DNA of 64,000 bases from Costus lasius (taxonomy: Eukaryota; Streptophyta; Magnoliopsida; Zingiberales; Costaceae): positions 91,944,439 to 92,008,438 of the forward strand of contig CM050450.1 in NCBI GenBank assembly GCA_027563935.2, in the 5' to 3' direction. Positions 10,377 to 22,994 of the stretch are shown here, piece after piece (position 1 is the stretch's first letter; each line of letters opens with the position of its first letter). A model generated the notes under the pieces. The model was given only the letters and a program-made list of their open reading frames with translations, was not told the origin of the DNA and did not search any database. The position numbers and the translations under genes were made by a program.

Positions 10377-13300
10377 ATGAGCTTCAATGTGCGATCCCTA
10401 CTGGATAAGGAGAAGTTTGCTGGGCCAAACTTCTCAGACTGGTACGGACACCTTAAGATTGTTCTTAAGGCAGAGAGGAAACTGTACGTCCTCGAGACGG
10501 CTATGCCGCCTCAACCCGCTGCGAACACTGCAAGGGCGGTTCGCGATGCCTATGAAAAGCACGTCAATGATAGCATTGATGTCGCTTGCCTGATGCTAGC
10601 GTCTATGACGCCACCGCTGCAGCGTCAGCATGAGGATATGTCTGCTATAGAAATTATAGCAAACCTCAAGATGCTATATGCTGCACAGGCGAGGACTGAA
10701 CGCTATAATTTGACCAAGCTTTTCTTTTAGAGCAAACTGGCTGAAGGGAGCCCAGTGGGAGCTCACGTGCTCAAGATGATTGGGCACAAGGAGGCTCTGG
10801 AGAAACTGGGGCATACCATCAACCAGGAGCTTGCTGTAGACATTATTCTGCAGTCTCTCCCGCCCTCCTTCGATGCGTTCATTATTAACTTTAATATGAA
10901 CAAAATCGATTGTACTCCAGCAGAGCTGCTGAATATGCTCTTGACTGCTGAGGAAACTCTGAAGGGAAAGCCTTCAACCTCTGTCTTAATGGTTCCTTCC
11001 AGGAACAAGAAGAAGGGGAAGAAGGGCAAAGCCCCAGTTAAGAACTACAACAAGGCGCTGAAATAGAAGGTTAAGCGGTCAAAGGACAACAGGTGTTTCC
11101 ACTGTGGCCAGCTGGGTCACTGGAAAAAGGACTGTAAAGCGCTCCAAGGAGACAAGAAGGGAAGCATCGCTTCTGGCTCAGGTATATTTGTGACTGAAGT
11201 CATGATATCTTCTTCTTCTATTTCATGGGTGTTGGACACTGCATGTGGAGTTCACATTTGTTCAAATGTACAGGAACTCAAGAGAAGAAGACAGGTGGGG
11301 CAGCATGAGGTGGACCTACGCGTTGGAAACGGGGCACGGGTTGCTGCTGTTGCTGTAGGGGATTATTACATCTCATTACCATCTGGCATTGTATTAGAAT
11401 TAAACAATTGTTATTTTGTACCCAGTATTACCAAAAATATTATCTCTATTCCTGCTCTTGTCAGGAAAGGGTTTTCCTTTGAATGCAAGATTTCAAAGTG
11501 TTATCTTACTCTTGATAATATTGTTTATGCTACTGGTTCAATTAACAATGGGTTATTCATGTTGGACATGGAATGTTCTATACAAACTATTGATAATAAG
11601 AAAGCCAAGTATGCTGATGACAGCACCTTGTTATGGCATAGTCGTTTAGGCCATATTAACAAGAAACGCATTAAGCGGTTGCATGATCATGGATTGCTGG
11701 GATCATTCTCCTATGAGGAGATTGATACATGCAAAGCTTGTTTAATGGGTAAAATGACGAAGTCTCCTTTTCCTAATATAGGTCAAAGGGCTTCAGGTTT
11801 ACTTGACCTTATACATAGTGATGTGTGTGGGCGATTTAGTAAACATGCCAGAGGTGGCTATCAGTACTTCATTACCTTTACTGATGATTTCAGTAGATAT
11901 GGATATGTCTATCTTATGAGACATAAGAGTGAATCTTTTGACAAGTTCAAAGAGTTCAAGAATGAAGTACAGAATCAGCTAGGCCGAAATATCAAGGCAC
12001 TTCGTTCTGATCGAGGTGGAGAATACCTGAGTCATGCGTTTACTGACTATCTGAAGGAGTGTGGGATTATCTCACAGCTCACTCCACCAGGAACACCGCA
12101 ATGGAATGGTGTGTCCGAGAGGAGAAATAGAACGTTACTTGATATGGTTCGTTCTATGATGAGTCAGGCTACTCTTCCTTACTCCTTTTGGGGATTTGCA
12201 CTGGAGACAGCTGCAAAGGTACTAAACCGAGTGCCATCCAAGGCAGTTTCAAAGACGCCATATGAGTTGTGGTATGGGAAACAGCTTAGCTTGACATTTA
12301 TCAGGATCTGGGGCTGCGAGGCTTATGTCAAAAAGCTCGCCTCTGGGAAACTAGAGAGCAGATCTGAGAAATGCATCTTTGTCGGTTACCCTAAGGAAAC
12401 TAAGGGTTATTATTTCTACGATCCCAAAGAGAACAAGGTATTTGTTGCTCGGACGGCCATTTTTCTTGAGAAGGAGTTTCTTCTGCAAGAGGCCAGTGGG
12501 AGAGAAATAAAGCTGGATGAGAATCCAGAGGAAGGACAAAGTAGTCAAGCACAGTTGGATGAGCCTGAGCCGGTAGATCAGGTTACTGAACAACCTGAGG
12601 CTCAGATACCACGGGAACCACGAAGATCGGGAAGGATCCGTCGACAGCCTGAGCGCTATGACGGAGTCTACATCATTCATAATGATGAACCCCTTACTTA
12701 TGCGGATGCGGTCAGTGGACCGGAGTCAGCTAGATGGCTTGAAGCTATGCGAGCCGAGATGGACTCCATGTCAGATAACCAAGTCTGGGATTTGGTTGAT
12801 CCGCCTCCGGGAGTAATCCCTATAGGCTGTAAATGGATCTTCAAGAAGAAGATTGACATGGATGGTAACGTAGTTACCTATAAAGGCAGGCTAGTAGCGA
12901 AAGGTTTCAAACAAATCTACGGGATAGATTATGATGAAACTTTCTCTCCTGTAGCCATGTTCAAGTCTATTCGGATTCTTTTCACAATAGCTGCATATTA
13001 TGATTATGAGATCTGGCAAATGGATGTGAAGACGGCTTTCCTTAATGGAAATCTGGATGAGGATGTGTATATGACACAACCTGAAGGTTTCACAAATCCA
13101 TCAGATCGTCATAAAATATGGAAGTTAAAGAAGTCTATTTATGGACTAAAACAAGCATCAAGAAGCTGGAATATTCGTTTTGATGAATCAATCAGTGAGT
13201 TTGGTTTCATCAAGAACGAAGATGACCCGTGTGTATATAAGAGGTTTAGTGGGAGCGTGATTACTTTCCTAGTCTTCTATGTCGATGATATCTTAATCAT

Positions 13301-14261
13301 TGGAAACGATATTCCTGAACTGGATGCTGTTAAAGCATGGTTAGGAAAATGTTTCCAGATGAAAGATCTAGGAGAAGCAGCCTATGTACTAGGTGTGAAG
13401 ATCTACAGGGATAGATCTAAGAGGCTTCTCGGGCTGTGCCAGAGTACTTACATCGATAAAGTCCTGGAAAGATTTCATTTAGAGAATTCTAATAGAGGAT
13501 ATCTTCCAGTCAGACATGGTCTGAATCTTTCAAAGAGTCAGTGTCCGCAAACACAGACTGAGAAAGAGGAAATGGACAATACGCCTTATGCTTCGGCTAT
13601 TGGGTCCATTATGTATGCGATGTTGTGTACTCGCCCAGACGTCGCTTACGGGTTAAGCGTGACCAGTCGATTCCAAAGTAATCCAGGTCAGGCACACTGG
13701 ATTGCAGTCAAGAACATTTTAAAATATCTGCGGAGGACCAAAGATATGTTCTTGATATATGGTGGTTAGGAAGAACTCAGTATTGAAGGATATACTGACG
13801 CTTCGTTCCAGTCTGACCAGGATGATTTCCGATCGCAATCAGGCTATGTCTTTAGCTTGAATAGAGGAGCAGTGGTGTGGAAAAGTTTCAAACAGTCAAC
13901 TGTTGCTGATTCCACAACAGAAGCAGAGTATGTTGCAGCCTCGGAAGCATCCAAGGAGGCAGTGTGGATTCTTAAGTTCATAAAGGAACTTGGTGTCGTT
14001 CCTTCGAGTGCAGATCCTTTGGTTATCTTCTGTGATAACACTGGAGCAATCGCACAAGCAAAGGAACCACGGTCGCACCAGAAGTCCAAGCACATACAGA
14101 GACATTTTCACTTGATCCGGGAGATCATTGATCGTGGCGAGATCAAAATATGCAAGGTTCATACAGACGACAATCTGGCTGACCCGCTTACCAAGCCTCT
14201 GGCGCAGCAGAAGCATGAGAAGCACTGTAATAATATGGGTTTGAGATTTCTCAACCATTAG
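10377..14261 (+). pseudogene. gag-pol of element A with three CAG-to-TAG stops
   Basis: The frame is 1,295 codons, the same length as the intact X3 frame and without frameshifts. Stops lie at 10728-10730 (gag), 11064-11066 (before the zinc knuckle) and 13767-13769 (start of RNase H). Each replaces a CAG that X3 retains. Domains in order: gag, CCHC zinc knuckle (CFHCGQLGHWKKDC), protease with LDTACG, GAG-pre-integrase (HX4H, CX2C), integrase DD35E, RT with YVDDIL, and RNase H (TDASF, TEAEY, CDNTGA). A further G-to-A change gives NRGAVVW where X3 has NGGAVVW. The open stretch 11190-13769 still encodes 859 residues. Confidence 0.95.
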
Positions 14262-14270
14262 ATTAAGTGC

Positions 14271-14281
14271 AAGTGGGAGAT
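14271..14281 (+). other. Polypurine tract of element A
   Basis: AAGTGGGAGAT abuts the 3' LTR. The same sequence precedes the 3' LTRs of X1 (45106-45116), X2 (40386-40396), X3 (36643-36653), B and F. It primes plus-strand DNA synthesis. Confidence 0.9.
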
Positions 14282-15992
14282 TGTTGGGGTATGCCCTTAA
14301 GGCTAATGTTTGAGGCCTTGGGATTGTAACAGTATCATGTATAAACTATGATGTTTATAAAGGCAATGGTTGTTATTCAGTATGTTACATTGTCTGCTGC
14401 AATAAGTATACTTCTGAATAATGTCTCGATGTTGTTCAGCTAGGCTGACATGCAGTGAAGTCCTTAGTCGAGATATCTTGGTGAACATGAGACAGCCTTG
14501 ATATGATTGAGACTAATATGTGTTCTAATCTTATAGGATGCTTCGAGCATGGAATAAGATGTAGACTCATGGGTACATTGGATGTACTGGACAGACCCTA
14601 CTAGGATATTCAATTGCTTGTCACAATGTGAATATTCCTTGTTTGCACCAAGTGGCACATGTCCTCTGACTTGAGATCACTTGTGTTTCTAAATGATGAT
14701 TGTCATTGTTTTGAGGTAGTTCAATATCATTTGAAACATAATGGTTATAGACTATCTTGGATAATGATCATGAGTCAGGTTAGGACACTAGTGATAGATA
14801 TAGGATTGCCGTCTCCTTGTTTAAGGAGTGTGATGTTCTAAAGGGGCCCCCCCGAATGAGATGATTGAGAAAGTGTATGGCCATACCCAGGTGACTATGT
14901 TCACCTGATCTAATCATGCTCATCATAGTGGAGTTACAAGCTTGACCCGCTTGTCCAATAAGAACATCCAGTGGCAAAGGATACATGCATGCCTTGTGAG
15001 GTTGATTCACACTTGTGCTGTGGTTTGGGCGTAGTCTTGGAAGACTCTTTCCTTTATATCGGGAGACAGTGATGTGTTGCTAGATACCCCTCACTGGTCG
15101 TGACAACGTAAGTTATCGTTACCGACATTTAAAGGAAACCCTCAGGGTCACACAATTTGGTGATATGGCTCACTTATGTCAGATCGTGTGGACTGAATTA
15201 TTTTGGTTCAGTTTAAAGGAGTTTAGACTCTGATTGGAAGTGAGATCTGGTCTGATCATATTTGATTGATTAGGGCATGAGATCCGTAAGCTTCGATCGA
15301 GAGATCTAATGCTTGATCGATGAGATCAAGTGCATCAAATGATGTGTGGTTAGATCTTAAACCCTTTTGGTTTAATGAGATCTAGACCATGTCTTGGTTT
15401 GATCTTGGTTTGATTTGGTTGTTGAACCAAAGTCAATTGAACCGGTTCACTTATGTGAACGCATGGTTCGTTTTGATAGGCGTTTTGATTAGTTCACTAT
15501 GCGTGAACATGTGAAGATTTAAGACTTACCATATTTGGAAGTCTCAACGCCAAAACGCCTCAAGCCATGAAAACGCCTCAATGCTTCAATGCTTTTGGCG
15601 TTGCCCTCTCTTGATTGTGGTTGGTCTCGACGGGAGGTAGAGAAGAAAAAGCATTCGGCTATAAAGCATTCGGCTATCCAAGAATACATCGATCTCCTTC
15701 ACACGGTTAGGAGACTTGGCGTTCCTTGCTAGCACAAGGAGTAACAAGAAGGGGCTATCTCTCATCTAGTGTGTGTCTTCTTTGGAGGAGAGCTTGTTTG
15801 CCCTCTTGCTTTCAAGCCGCATCCAATCTAATGGCTATGGTATGAGTTGATTCTTTGCAATCCTCGTTTACAAGTTAATCATGTGTCATGCTAACCGATC
15901 TTGAAGCCCTAGCTTCCGCTATGAGCATATATATATATAAGCATATATGTGCCTAATTAGGGTTTGCGCTCCCCCTTGAAGGGGACCCAACA
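14282..15992 (+). repeat. 3' LTR of element A
   Basis: At 1,711 bp it is 15 bp longer than the 5' LTR because a GCATTCGGCTATAAA unit is tandemly repeated at 15651-15680. The remainder is nearly identical to 6842-8537. Confidence 0.95.
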
Positions 15993-15997
15993 AACTT

Positions 15998-16723
15998 TAC
16001 TATGATAATTTTACTTATGTGATGAATGCCTTTAATTCTCCGAAGATTCCTATTGTTTGCATGTTTGAGAGTTTTCACGATATGGACCGAGAGTTGATTT
16101 GCTTGAAAACTTGGAACCCTAAAATTGGATATTAGGAACTCATCGTAGGAAATTAGGTTTATTCTTATTTCTCAATTTTAGAAGTACAATGCCATGTTAA
16201 TAATCTGAATTTAGGATCGAGTTATTGTGATAAACATGATAATACTGTGAGAAATCAAGTATAGGATTGTTGGAGAACCATAAGTAGAACCTGTGTTGAG
16301 ATTCGGATGCATGAAAGTGATCCTTGAGTTTCCACTTGAGATAATTGACTTAGAATTCGGATGCACGAAAGTGATCCTTGAGTTCTTTGTTGATGGTTTA
16401 CTTACCTTCAGCATTGAATAAATCCTGCATTAAAGTGAGGATCAGTTTTTTGTAAATTGTCTGCGCAAAAGCGAGATAATTTCTTTATGTAGTAAATTAT
16501 ATCTTTATTGTGATAAAATTTGATTGACAAACATCTATTCTTATCTAGTCATGGAAATTAAGGTGGATGAAACCCTAGTCCCAGTTTCTCTCTCAAATAT
16601 TTAGTTTACTTTTCGATAGTTTGCTTGCATATTTTTGATTGCTTAGCTAGTGAGAAAACATCTATTTGGTACTTAACACGTAGGTCTCTGTGGTTCAATA
16701 TCTTTTTATTACTTCGAAGTATC
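15998..16723 (+). mobile_element. Solo Athila-type LTR L3, segment 2
   Basis: This resumes L3 after element A; 15993-15997 is A's second TSD copy. The later part, from about 16230, aligns with L1 (1480-1927). It ends with gtatc (16719-16723), the target-site copy of element B. No gene is seen here. Confidence 0.8.
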
Positions 16724-18669
16724 TGTTGGGAAACCCCGGGGATATTTTATAATTTTCAGATATAGAAATTACACAAATACATTGCGCAGCAGAACTAGTC
16801 TCCCCAAAACAGGCCAGTCCCAAAAACCCAGTGAATATCGCATGCGAGAGAGTTGACACGATGAGATAAAAGATACCTTGAGCAAGGCGAGACTGATGTC
16901 GTAGTAGGCGCCCAAGCGTGCACCCTCTGCAGTTTCACACACACGGATCACCTCGAGTCCTCTTCTTCCACGCCTGGTGCTAGCCTCGGGAAGAAGATCC
17001 AAGCCTTAGGAGAGCTCTCCAAGAAACTTGTGCCACCACCAAAGGGAGAAGCGCCAAGAGCAAGGAGGAAGAAGGAGATGCCGTCAAGTTCAACTTCACC
17101 TTGCGCCAAGGAGAAGAGGAAGAGGATCACTTGCGGCTTGATGGAAGAAAGGAGGAAGTTGCACCCTTGTCCCTTGCTTTCGCCCTCTTAGAGAAATTGT
17201 ATATCAAGAGGGGCCGCTAGGCTCTCTATTTATAGAGGCCTTGGGCGGCAATGAGTGGCCACAATTAAACCAAAGTGGGCGGCTAAGAGAGGATATAGGA
17301 GAACATGCCAAATTAATCAAGTCCTAATCCAATTAGGACTCTAATTAATTATTTAAACAATTAAATCCTAATCCAATTAGGATTCTAATTATTTAAACAA
17401 TTAAATCCTAATCCAATTAGGATTATAATTAATTAATTAAACAATTAGTCCTAATCCAATTAGGATTCTAATTAATTAATTAATTAACCCTTATATGATT
17501 AATTTTACATCATAGGCATTAACCCTAGTCTAACCAGGGTTAATCACATGCCTACTATCTCCCTCTCCTTAAGCACAGTAAGCCCAACTTTACAATGGGC
17601 CCAGCCCAAGCTCCATTATGCATGTTAACCAAGCCCTTGGATCTAATTCGATTTAACCCAAGGTCAAATTAGGCTAACCATGGTTAATATGCCGTAAATG
17701 GAAGTTGGCTCCAATAAATTTCTTCCATCTCATTAGGCCCATTGGCGCTGATGAAATTTCCAAAATAGATCCGAGTTATCCAATAACTCGATCATAAGGC
17801 TTCCCGATCAATACGAGAACTCGAGTATTAAGGTGTGCGACCCTATAGGTTCCTCTGACGTTGGCAGTGCTAACCTAAGGTCACCACAAGTAGTGAGTGG
17901 CACCTAGCAGTGCATCGCTGCTACCCAAGTCATCAGAATGGATATCGACATCAACATCCCCATCATCGCAACCAGGTACAGATGCATTACATTCTCTTTG
18001 CCGAACTGATATCCGATTGGCCAAGTGTGTCACCACTTGTTTTTATCCAATCTCATGGCTATGACTAAATCAGGTCTAACTTGGGTATGACCATACACAT
18101 TCAGTCATAGAACCATAGAGGAGCTCCATGGATATCAAGCTTCCCTTAAGAAGGGGCAAATCCTATGTTTGTGCATTGACCTTCTCATATGGGTCGTGAC
18201 ATGCCCAATGATAACCGTTATTACCTCCCAACTACGGCAAGGCGTTAGGTTGTATCAAAGCATATCCCTAACCATATAGAATGGCCGATGACCTCAAGTC
18301 AAGGGATCAATGCATCTCCTATCACTTGTGAGAATAACTCGTGACACCAAGTTATTGCCTCACAGCGGGTCGGTCCAGTATATCCACCACTGATATACCC
18401 ATATGCCTGCGTTAGCACCTCGTGCCTAACCAGCCCATATACCAGTCTCACAAGTATCATAGCTGTCCCATATCCACTAAGATACATTGACTGGGGACAA
18501 TAGTTTGAGCACAGATCCAATCTGTCTCTAGGGACATTATCATGTAGGTACACAAACGCAGATGTAAACAAACATTGATAACAACAATGCCAGTAATGAT
18601 ATATAAATATCAATGTCAAGTAGTACAAATAATGGACCATAACTAGGTCCTAGGGCATATACACCAACA
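16724..18669 (-). repeat. 3' LTR of element B
   Basis: The 1,946-bp LTR reads on the minus strand from TGTTGGTGTATATGCCC (at 18669) to GGGGTTTCCCAACA (at 16724). It contains a block of AATTAGGAT palindromic repeats at 17326-17490. The short ORFs inside are not supported as genes. Confidence 0.93.
17326..17490. repeat. Four imperfect copies of an AT-rich palindromic unit in B's 3' LTR
   Basis: CCTAATCCAATTAGG (palindromic arms CCTAAT/ATTAGG) recurs four times at 40-45 bp spacing, separated by TAATTAATTA-type sequence. The 5' LTR has the same block at about 53145-53315. Confidence 0.85.
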
Positions 18670-18680
18670 ATCTCCCACTT
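18670..18680 (-). other. Polypurine tract of element B
   Basis: ATCTCCCACTT is the reverse complement of AAGTGGGAGAT and directly abuts the LTR start. Confidence 0.88.
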
Positions 18681-18690
18681 GCACTAAGAC

Positions 18691-19530
18691 CTAGAGGTTG
18701 AGAAATCTTAACCCCATATCCCTAGTGTGACCATTATGCTTCTATTACGCCAAAGCCTTGGTCAATGGGTCTGCCAGATTGTTCTCTGTGTCAACTCTGC
18801 TAATCTTGACATCACCTCTGTCTATGATCTCTCTGATCAGGTGAAATCTACTGAGTATGTGCAATTGCTCCATTGTGCAATTGGTCAATGGGTCTGCCAG
18901 ATTTTTGATGAGACCGTGGTTCCTTAGCTTGTGCAATTGCTCCATTGTTATCACAGTAGATTTCAATGGGATCCACTACACTAGGAACCACCTGAAGTTC
19001 AGAAATGAACTTCCTTATCCAAACAGCTTCTTTGGTTGCCTCAGAAGCGGCCACATACTCAGCTTCGGTTGTAGAATCAGCTATGGTGGATTGCTTGAAG
19101 CTCTTCCAGCATACAGCGCCTCCATTCATCTTGAACACATAGCCAGCCTGCGATTTGAAGTCGTCAGGGTCAGACTAGAAAGACGCATCAGTGTAGCCCT
19201 GCATATTGAGCTCTTCCTGTCCCCCATAGACTAGGAACAAATCCTTAGTTCTTCTCAGATACTTTAGGATGTTCTTTACAGCCACCTAGTGCTGTAATCC
19301 AGGATTGGATTGGTATCGGCTGGTTATGCTCACAGCATAAGCCACATCTGGTCTAGTACACAACATTGCATACATGATCGATCCCACTGCCGAAGCATAA
19401 GGCACTCGACTCATGTCATCCCTCTCAGTCTGTGTGGTGGGACACTGGCTCTTTGAGAGAGTAAGGCCATGTCTCACTAGAAGGTACCCTTTCTTGGATT
19501 GCTCCAAGCTAAACCTCTCCAGGACCTTTT
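18691..19530 (-). pseudogene. RT C-terminus and RNase H fragment of element B
   Basis: On the minus strand this encodes the end of RT (KKGYLLVRHGLTLSKSQCP, IGS-like SAVGSIMYAMLCTRPDVAYA) and RNase H (STTEAEYVAASEA, IYCDNNGAIAQAKEPRSHQKS, then IIDRGDVKISRVDTENNLADPLTKALA). RNase H is broken near 18862-18906 by an insertion whose two halves copy nearby sequence (18935-18955 and 18760-18785). The fragment stops at 19530, where X1's 5' LTR begins. The rest of RT is missing. Confidence 0.85.
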
Positions 19531-21181
19531 TGTTGGGGTATGCCCTTAAGGCTAATGTTTGAGGCCTTGGGTTATTATCAATATCATGTATAAACTATGT
19601 TTATAAAGGCAATGGTTGTTATTCAGGTTGTTGCATTATCTGCTGCTATATGTATACTTCTGAATAATGTCTCAATGGTGTTCAGCTTCGCTGACATGCA
19701 GTATAGTCCATAGTCGAGATATCTTGGTAAACATGAGACAGCCTTGATATGATTGAGACTAATATGTGTTCTAATCTTATAGGATGCTTCGAGCATGGAA
19801 TAAGATGTAGACTCATAGGTGCATTGAATGTACTAGACAGACCCTACTTAGGATATTCAATTGTTTGTCACAATGTGAATAATCCTTATATGCAAACAAG
19901 TGGCATATTTCCTCTGACTTGAGATCACATGTGTTTCTAAATGATGATTGGCATTGTCTTGAGGTAGTTCAATATCATTTGAAATATAATGGTTATAGAT
20001 TATCTTGGATAATGGGCATGAGTCATGTTAGGGCATTAGTGATAGATATAGGATTGCCTCTCCTAGTTGGAGTGTGATGTTCTAAAGGGGCCCCCTGTAT
20101 GAGATGGTTGAGAAAGTGTATGGCCATACCCAGATGACTATGTTCATCTGATCTAACCACTCTCATCATGTTGGAGTTACAGGCTTGACACGCTTGTCCA
20201 ACGAGAACATCCAGTGGCAAAGGAAACACATATGTCAAGTGAATTGGATTCACACTTGTGCTATGGTTTGGGTGTAGTCTTGGAAGACTCTTTCCTTTAT
20301 ATCGGGAGACAGTGATGTGTTGCTAGATACCCCTCTCTGATCGTGATAACTTAAGTTATCGTTACCGACATTTAAAGGAAACCCTTAGGGTCGCACAATT
20401 TGATGATATGGCTTTCTTATGTCAGATCATGTGGACTGAATTGTTTAGGTTCAGTTTAAAGGAGTTTAAACTCTGATTGTAAGTGAGATCTGGTCTGATC
20501 ATGTTTGATTGATTAGGGCTTGAGATCGGTAAGCTTCGATCGAGAGAATTGATGCTAGATCGATGAGATCAAGAGCATCAAGAGATGTGTGGTTAGATCT
20601 TGAGCCTTTCGGTTTAATAAGGTCTAGACCAAGGCTTGGTTTGATTTGGTCTTTGAACCAAATTCTATAGAACCGGTTCATTATATGAACGCATGGTTCA
20701 AAGGGAGAAGAAGAGGCGATCGGTTCACTTGGAGTGAACGCATCATGCGTTGAGGGCTTGCTATTTTTGGAAGTTGAATTTTTTCCAAAATAGAAGCACG
20801 CCTCCACGTTCGAGGGTAACGCTTCTCTCGTCGCCCATCTTCTACTCTCGAGACTCCTCTCATTTTGAAGAAGAGAGACTTCACGCCAAGAGAGCATCTC
20901 ATTCTCCTCACACGGCTAGAACACCTTGGAGAGCTTTGCTAGCACAAGTAACGCCAAGAAGGAAGCCATCACCATCTTGTGTGCGTTCACTTTGGCGGAG
21001 AGCCACATCGCCCTCTTATTTCCAAGTCGCCATCCAAACAATGGCTATGGTAAAATCTTTGTGTTGATCTATGAAGGCTTTAAGTTAATCATATGTTCAT
21101 GCCACATGCGATCATGTTGAAATCCTTATTTCCGCCCATGCAAAATTCTAGAAGTGCATGCGTTTAGGGTTTCCCCTTTCA
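19531..21181 (+). repeat. 5' LTR of X1
   Basis: 1,651 bp from TGTTGGGGTATGCCC to CCCCTTTCA. It contains ATGGCTATG at 21041-21049 followed by a GTAAAA donor-like site, and CTAGCACAAG near 20938. Confidence 0.95.
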
Positions 21182-21183
21182 AT

Positions 21184-21195
21184 TGGTATCAGAGC
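21184..21195 (+). other. Primer binding site of X1
   Basis: TGGTATCAGAGC lies two bases after the LTR end, complementary to initiator tRNA-Met. A second identical copy lies at 46772-46783, behind the 3' LTR. Confidence 0.95.
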
Positions 21196-22994
21196 TGTGT
21201 TCTGGTATGATCTATATGATTGCTTCTTTGTGTGATCCATGCTTGGTTTATAAGTAGATCTAAGCCAAATCATCATGCGAAAATACATGCTAGACTTTAG
21301 ATGTATTTTGGGTTTTACTTATTGTTGCGCATGATGTATGTTGGCGCATGTTGAAAGTTGTTTTTACCAAAAAACTTAACATCTTGCGCGACTCCACTTA
21401 GATCTATAAGCGCCTACTTGAAATACTTAGACGGGCTACTAGGGTTGAAGTCATCAGTCTAGTCTAGACCCAACAGTCTGATCAGACCATCTGACAGCCT
21501 AGATGGGTCGACCAGATAGCACCTATGCGCAAGCATTAGGTGGCTATAGGTCGACTGCAGAAAGGCGTGTAGCGATGTCTGATTGAGGCGACCAGTGAAC
21601 GATCATGATTAAGGCCCGGGGTCACACCCGCTTGCCAGAAATCATGTGGGACGTTCAGCCCTTAAGGCATGCATTGTTGACCATGAGGTCGACGCAAGTC
21701 AGTTATGACTTGGTGCATGCAAGGGCAGTGGGTCTGACTTGGTCTGATGAGTGGATCCCTATTAATGGACCGTTGTAAGGTAGTAGGGGACATAAGGAAA
21801 TAAAATTGATACCATGGGGTTTTTCAAAAATTTTACTTTCCTGTTTGGATCACATGTTGTTTGTTTAACCTGATTGCATGTCTATTTCATCTTATGTGGG
21901 CTGCCCTATTTTTGTGCTGTGCTGGGGCTTGCGTGCCTGGATTAATTAATTATAATTTTTTTTTTGTGATATGCGAATCACATTTTAATTTATGTTAATG
22001 TGTAATTGACCTGCGAGTCAAATCATGTCTAGATAGATTAAATGTAAATTAATCAGACATGAGCACAGAGCATACATGGCAGAGGCGCATGCAGCAAGTG
22101 GGAGGCCTAGAGTTTGACTCTAGTACAGGCGCATGCTACCTGGTGGGCGCATCTGAGCTGCAGAGGGCACTTGGGCCTGGGCTGAGCCAGATGAAGTGCA
22201 AAAGACCCATGAAGAGCACAAGTGAAGACTTGTGTAAAACTAGGGTTTTACTTAGGCTTAATGGGCGTTTACCACATAAGATCATTGTGCTTTCTATTTA
22301 CTGTTTAAGTAATATTAGCACCTGCATGATTTATCATTCTGCTATCACCATAGGATATGCATGGTAGTAAGAAGATAAAAGGACCGTTAAAATCCAACGT
22401 TAAATATCAAGCACGAAAGCCTTCTGACGCGAAACCTCACTGTTCTGACTATCGTTGGGGCCGTGTTCTACCCACTCAGTGGGCACGCCCAGCTATCTTC
22501 AGACGGTGTGTGATTACCGTGTTACAGAGAAGGGATTTATCGCTTCTCGTTGCTCAGCATAGCACGTGGTGGTCCAGGGAGTAGGTCAGGTCAGCTTGAC
22601 CATGTAGGCTACATATTGAGCATATGTTAGCTATATGGAGGCAGCCATCTGTGGAATCAGAAACTGTGTTGTACCAACTCAGTTGGCACAGTCTTCTGGA
22701 TTGCCTAGATGAAGGGGAATCGCACGGGTTGGTGATTGGCATGGATAGCCTACCAGTGATTAGTGCTTGAACTCTCTGTGCATCTTATCTCGCCTGAGCG
22801 GGACGCGGAGACCAAGTATGAAATCTGGATCCCATCTCACTAAAAGAGTTTTACTCTTTCGGACTGTTTTATTGGATTTTTCAGTCAGATAAAATAGTGA
22901 GAAAGGAATCATTCTTAAGTCCTGGATTAATTCTAACATCGATACTGACCTTGTTGTTCTTGCTTTGTTGTAGATTCCTGCAGCAACGAACACC
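21196..22994 (+). other. Leader of X1
   Basis: Non-coding leader collinear with that of A. It has the paired hairpins (near 22474-22492 and 22669-22690) and ends in TACTGAC, a pyrimidine tract and a TAG acceptor at 22971-22973. No credible gene is present. Confidence 0.82.

Larger units (their letters stand above)
6842..15992 (+). mobile_element. Element A: full-length family-1 Ty1/copia (Angela/BARE-like)
   Basis: The 9,151-bp element is flanked by the perfect TSD aactt (6837-6841 and 15993-15997) and inserted in solo LTR L3. Order: 5' LTR, PBS, 1.84-kb leader, one gag-pol frame, PPT, 3' LTR. The LTR start and PBS match the known Angela/BARE pattern (TGTTGG...TATGCCC and TTGGTATCAGAGC). The two LTRs differ by about 17 substitutions by eye plus one 15-bp duplication. 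The coding frame has no frameshift but three premature stops. Confidence 0.96.

Noticed and set aside
10377..14261. Programmed TAG readthrough as the explanation for the stops in element A
   Set aside because: The intact copy X3 has CAG at all three places and copies differ in where stops occur, so these are mutations and not a conserved recoding signal.
16769..17130. Overlapping minus-strand ORFs in B's LTR (also 52577-53034)
   Set aside because: They lie within a non-coding LTR. They repeat because both LTRs share the sequence, and no domain is recognisable.
17326..17490. AT-rich repeated units as a CRISPR-like or satellite array
   Set aside because: Only four short imperfect units inside an LTR, shared by both LTRs of B, in plant DNA.
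20499..21067. 132-aa and 105-aa ORFs in X1's LTR as host genes
   Set aside because: They fall entirely in LTR sequence, on both strands at once, and are duplicated at 46085-46653 in the other LTR.
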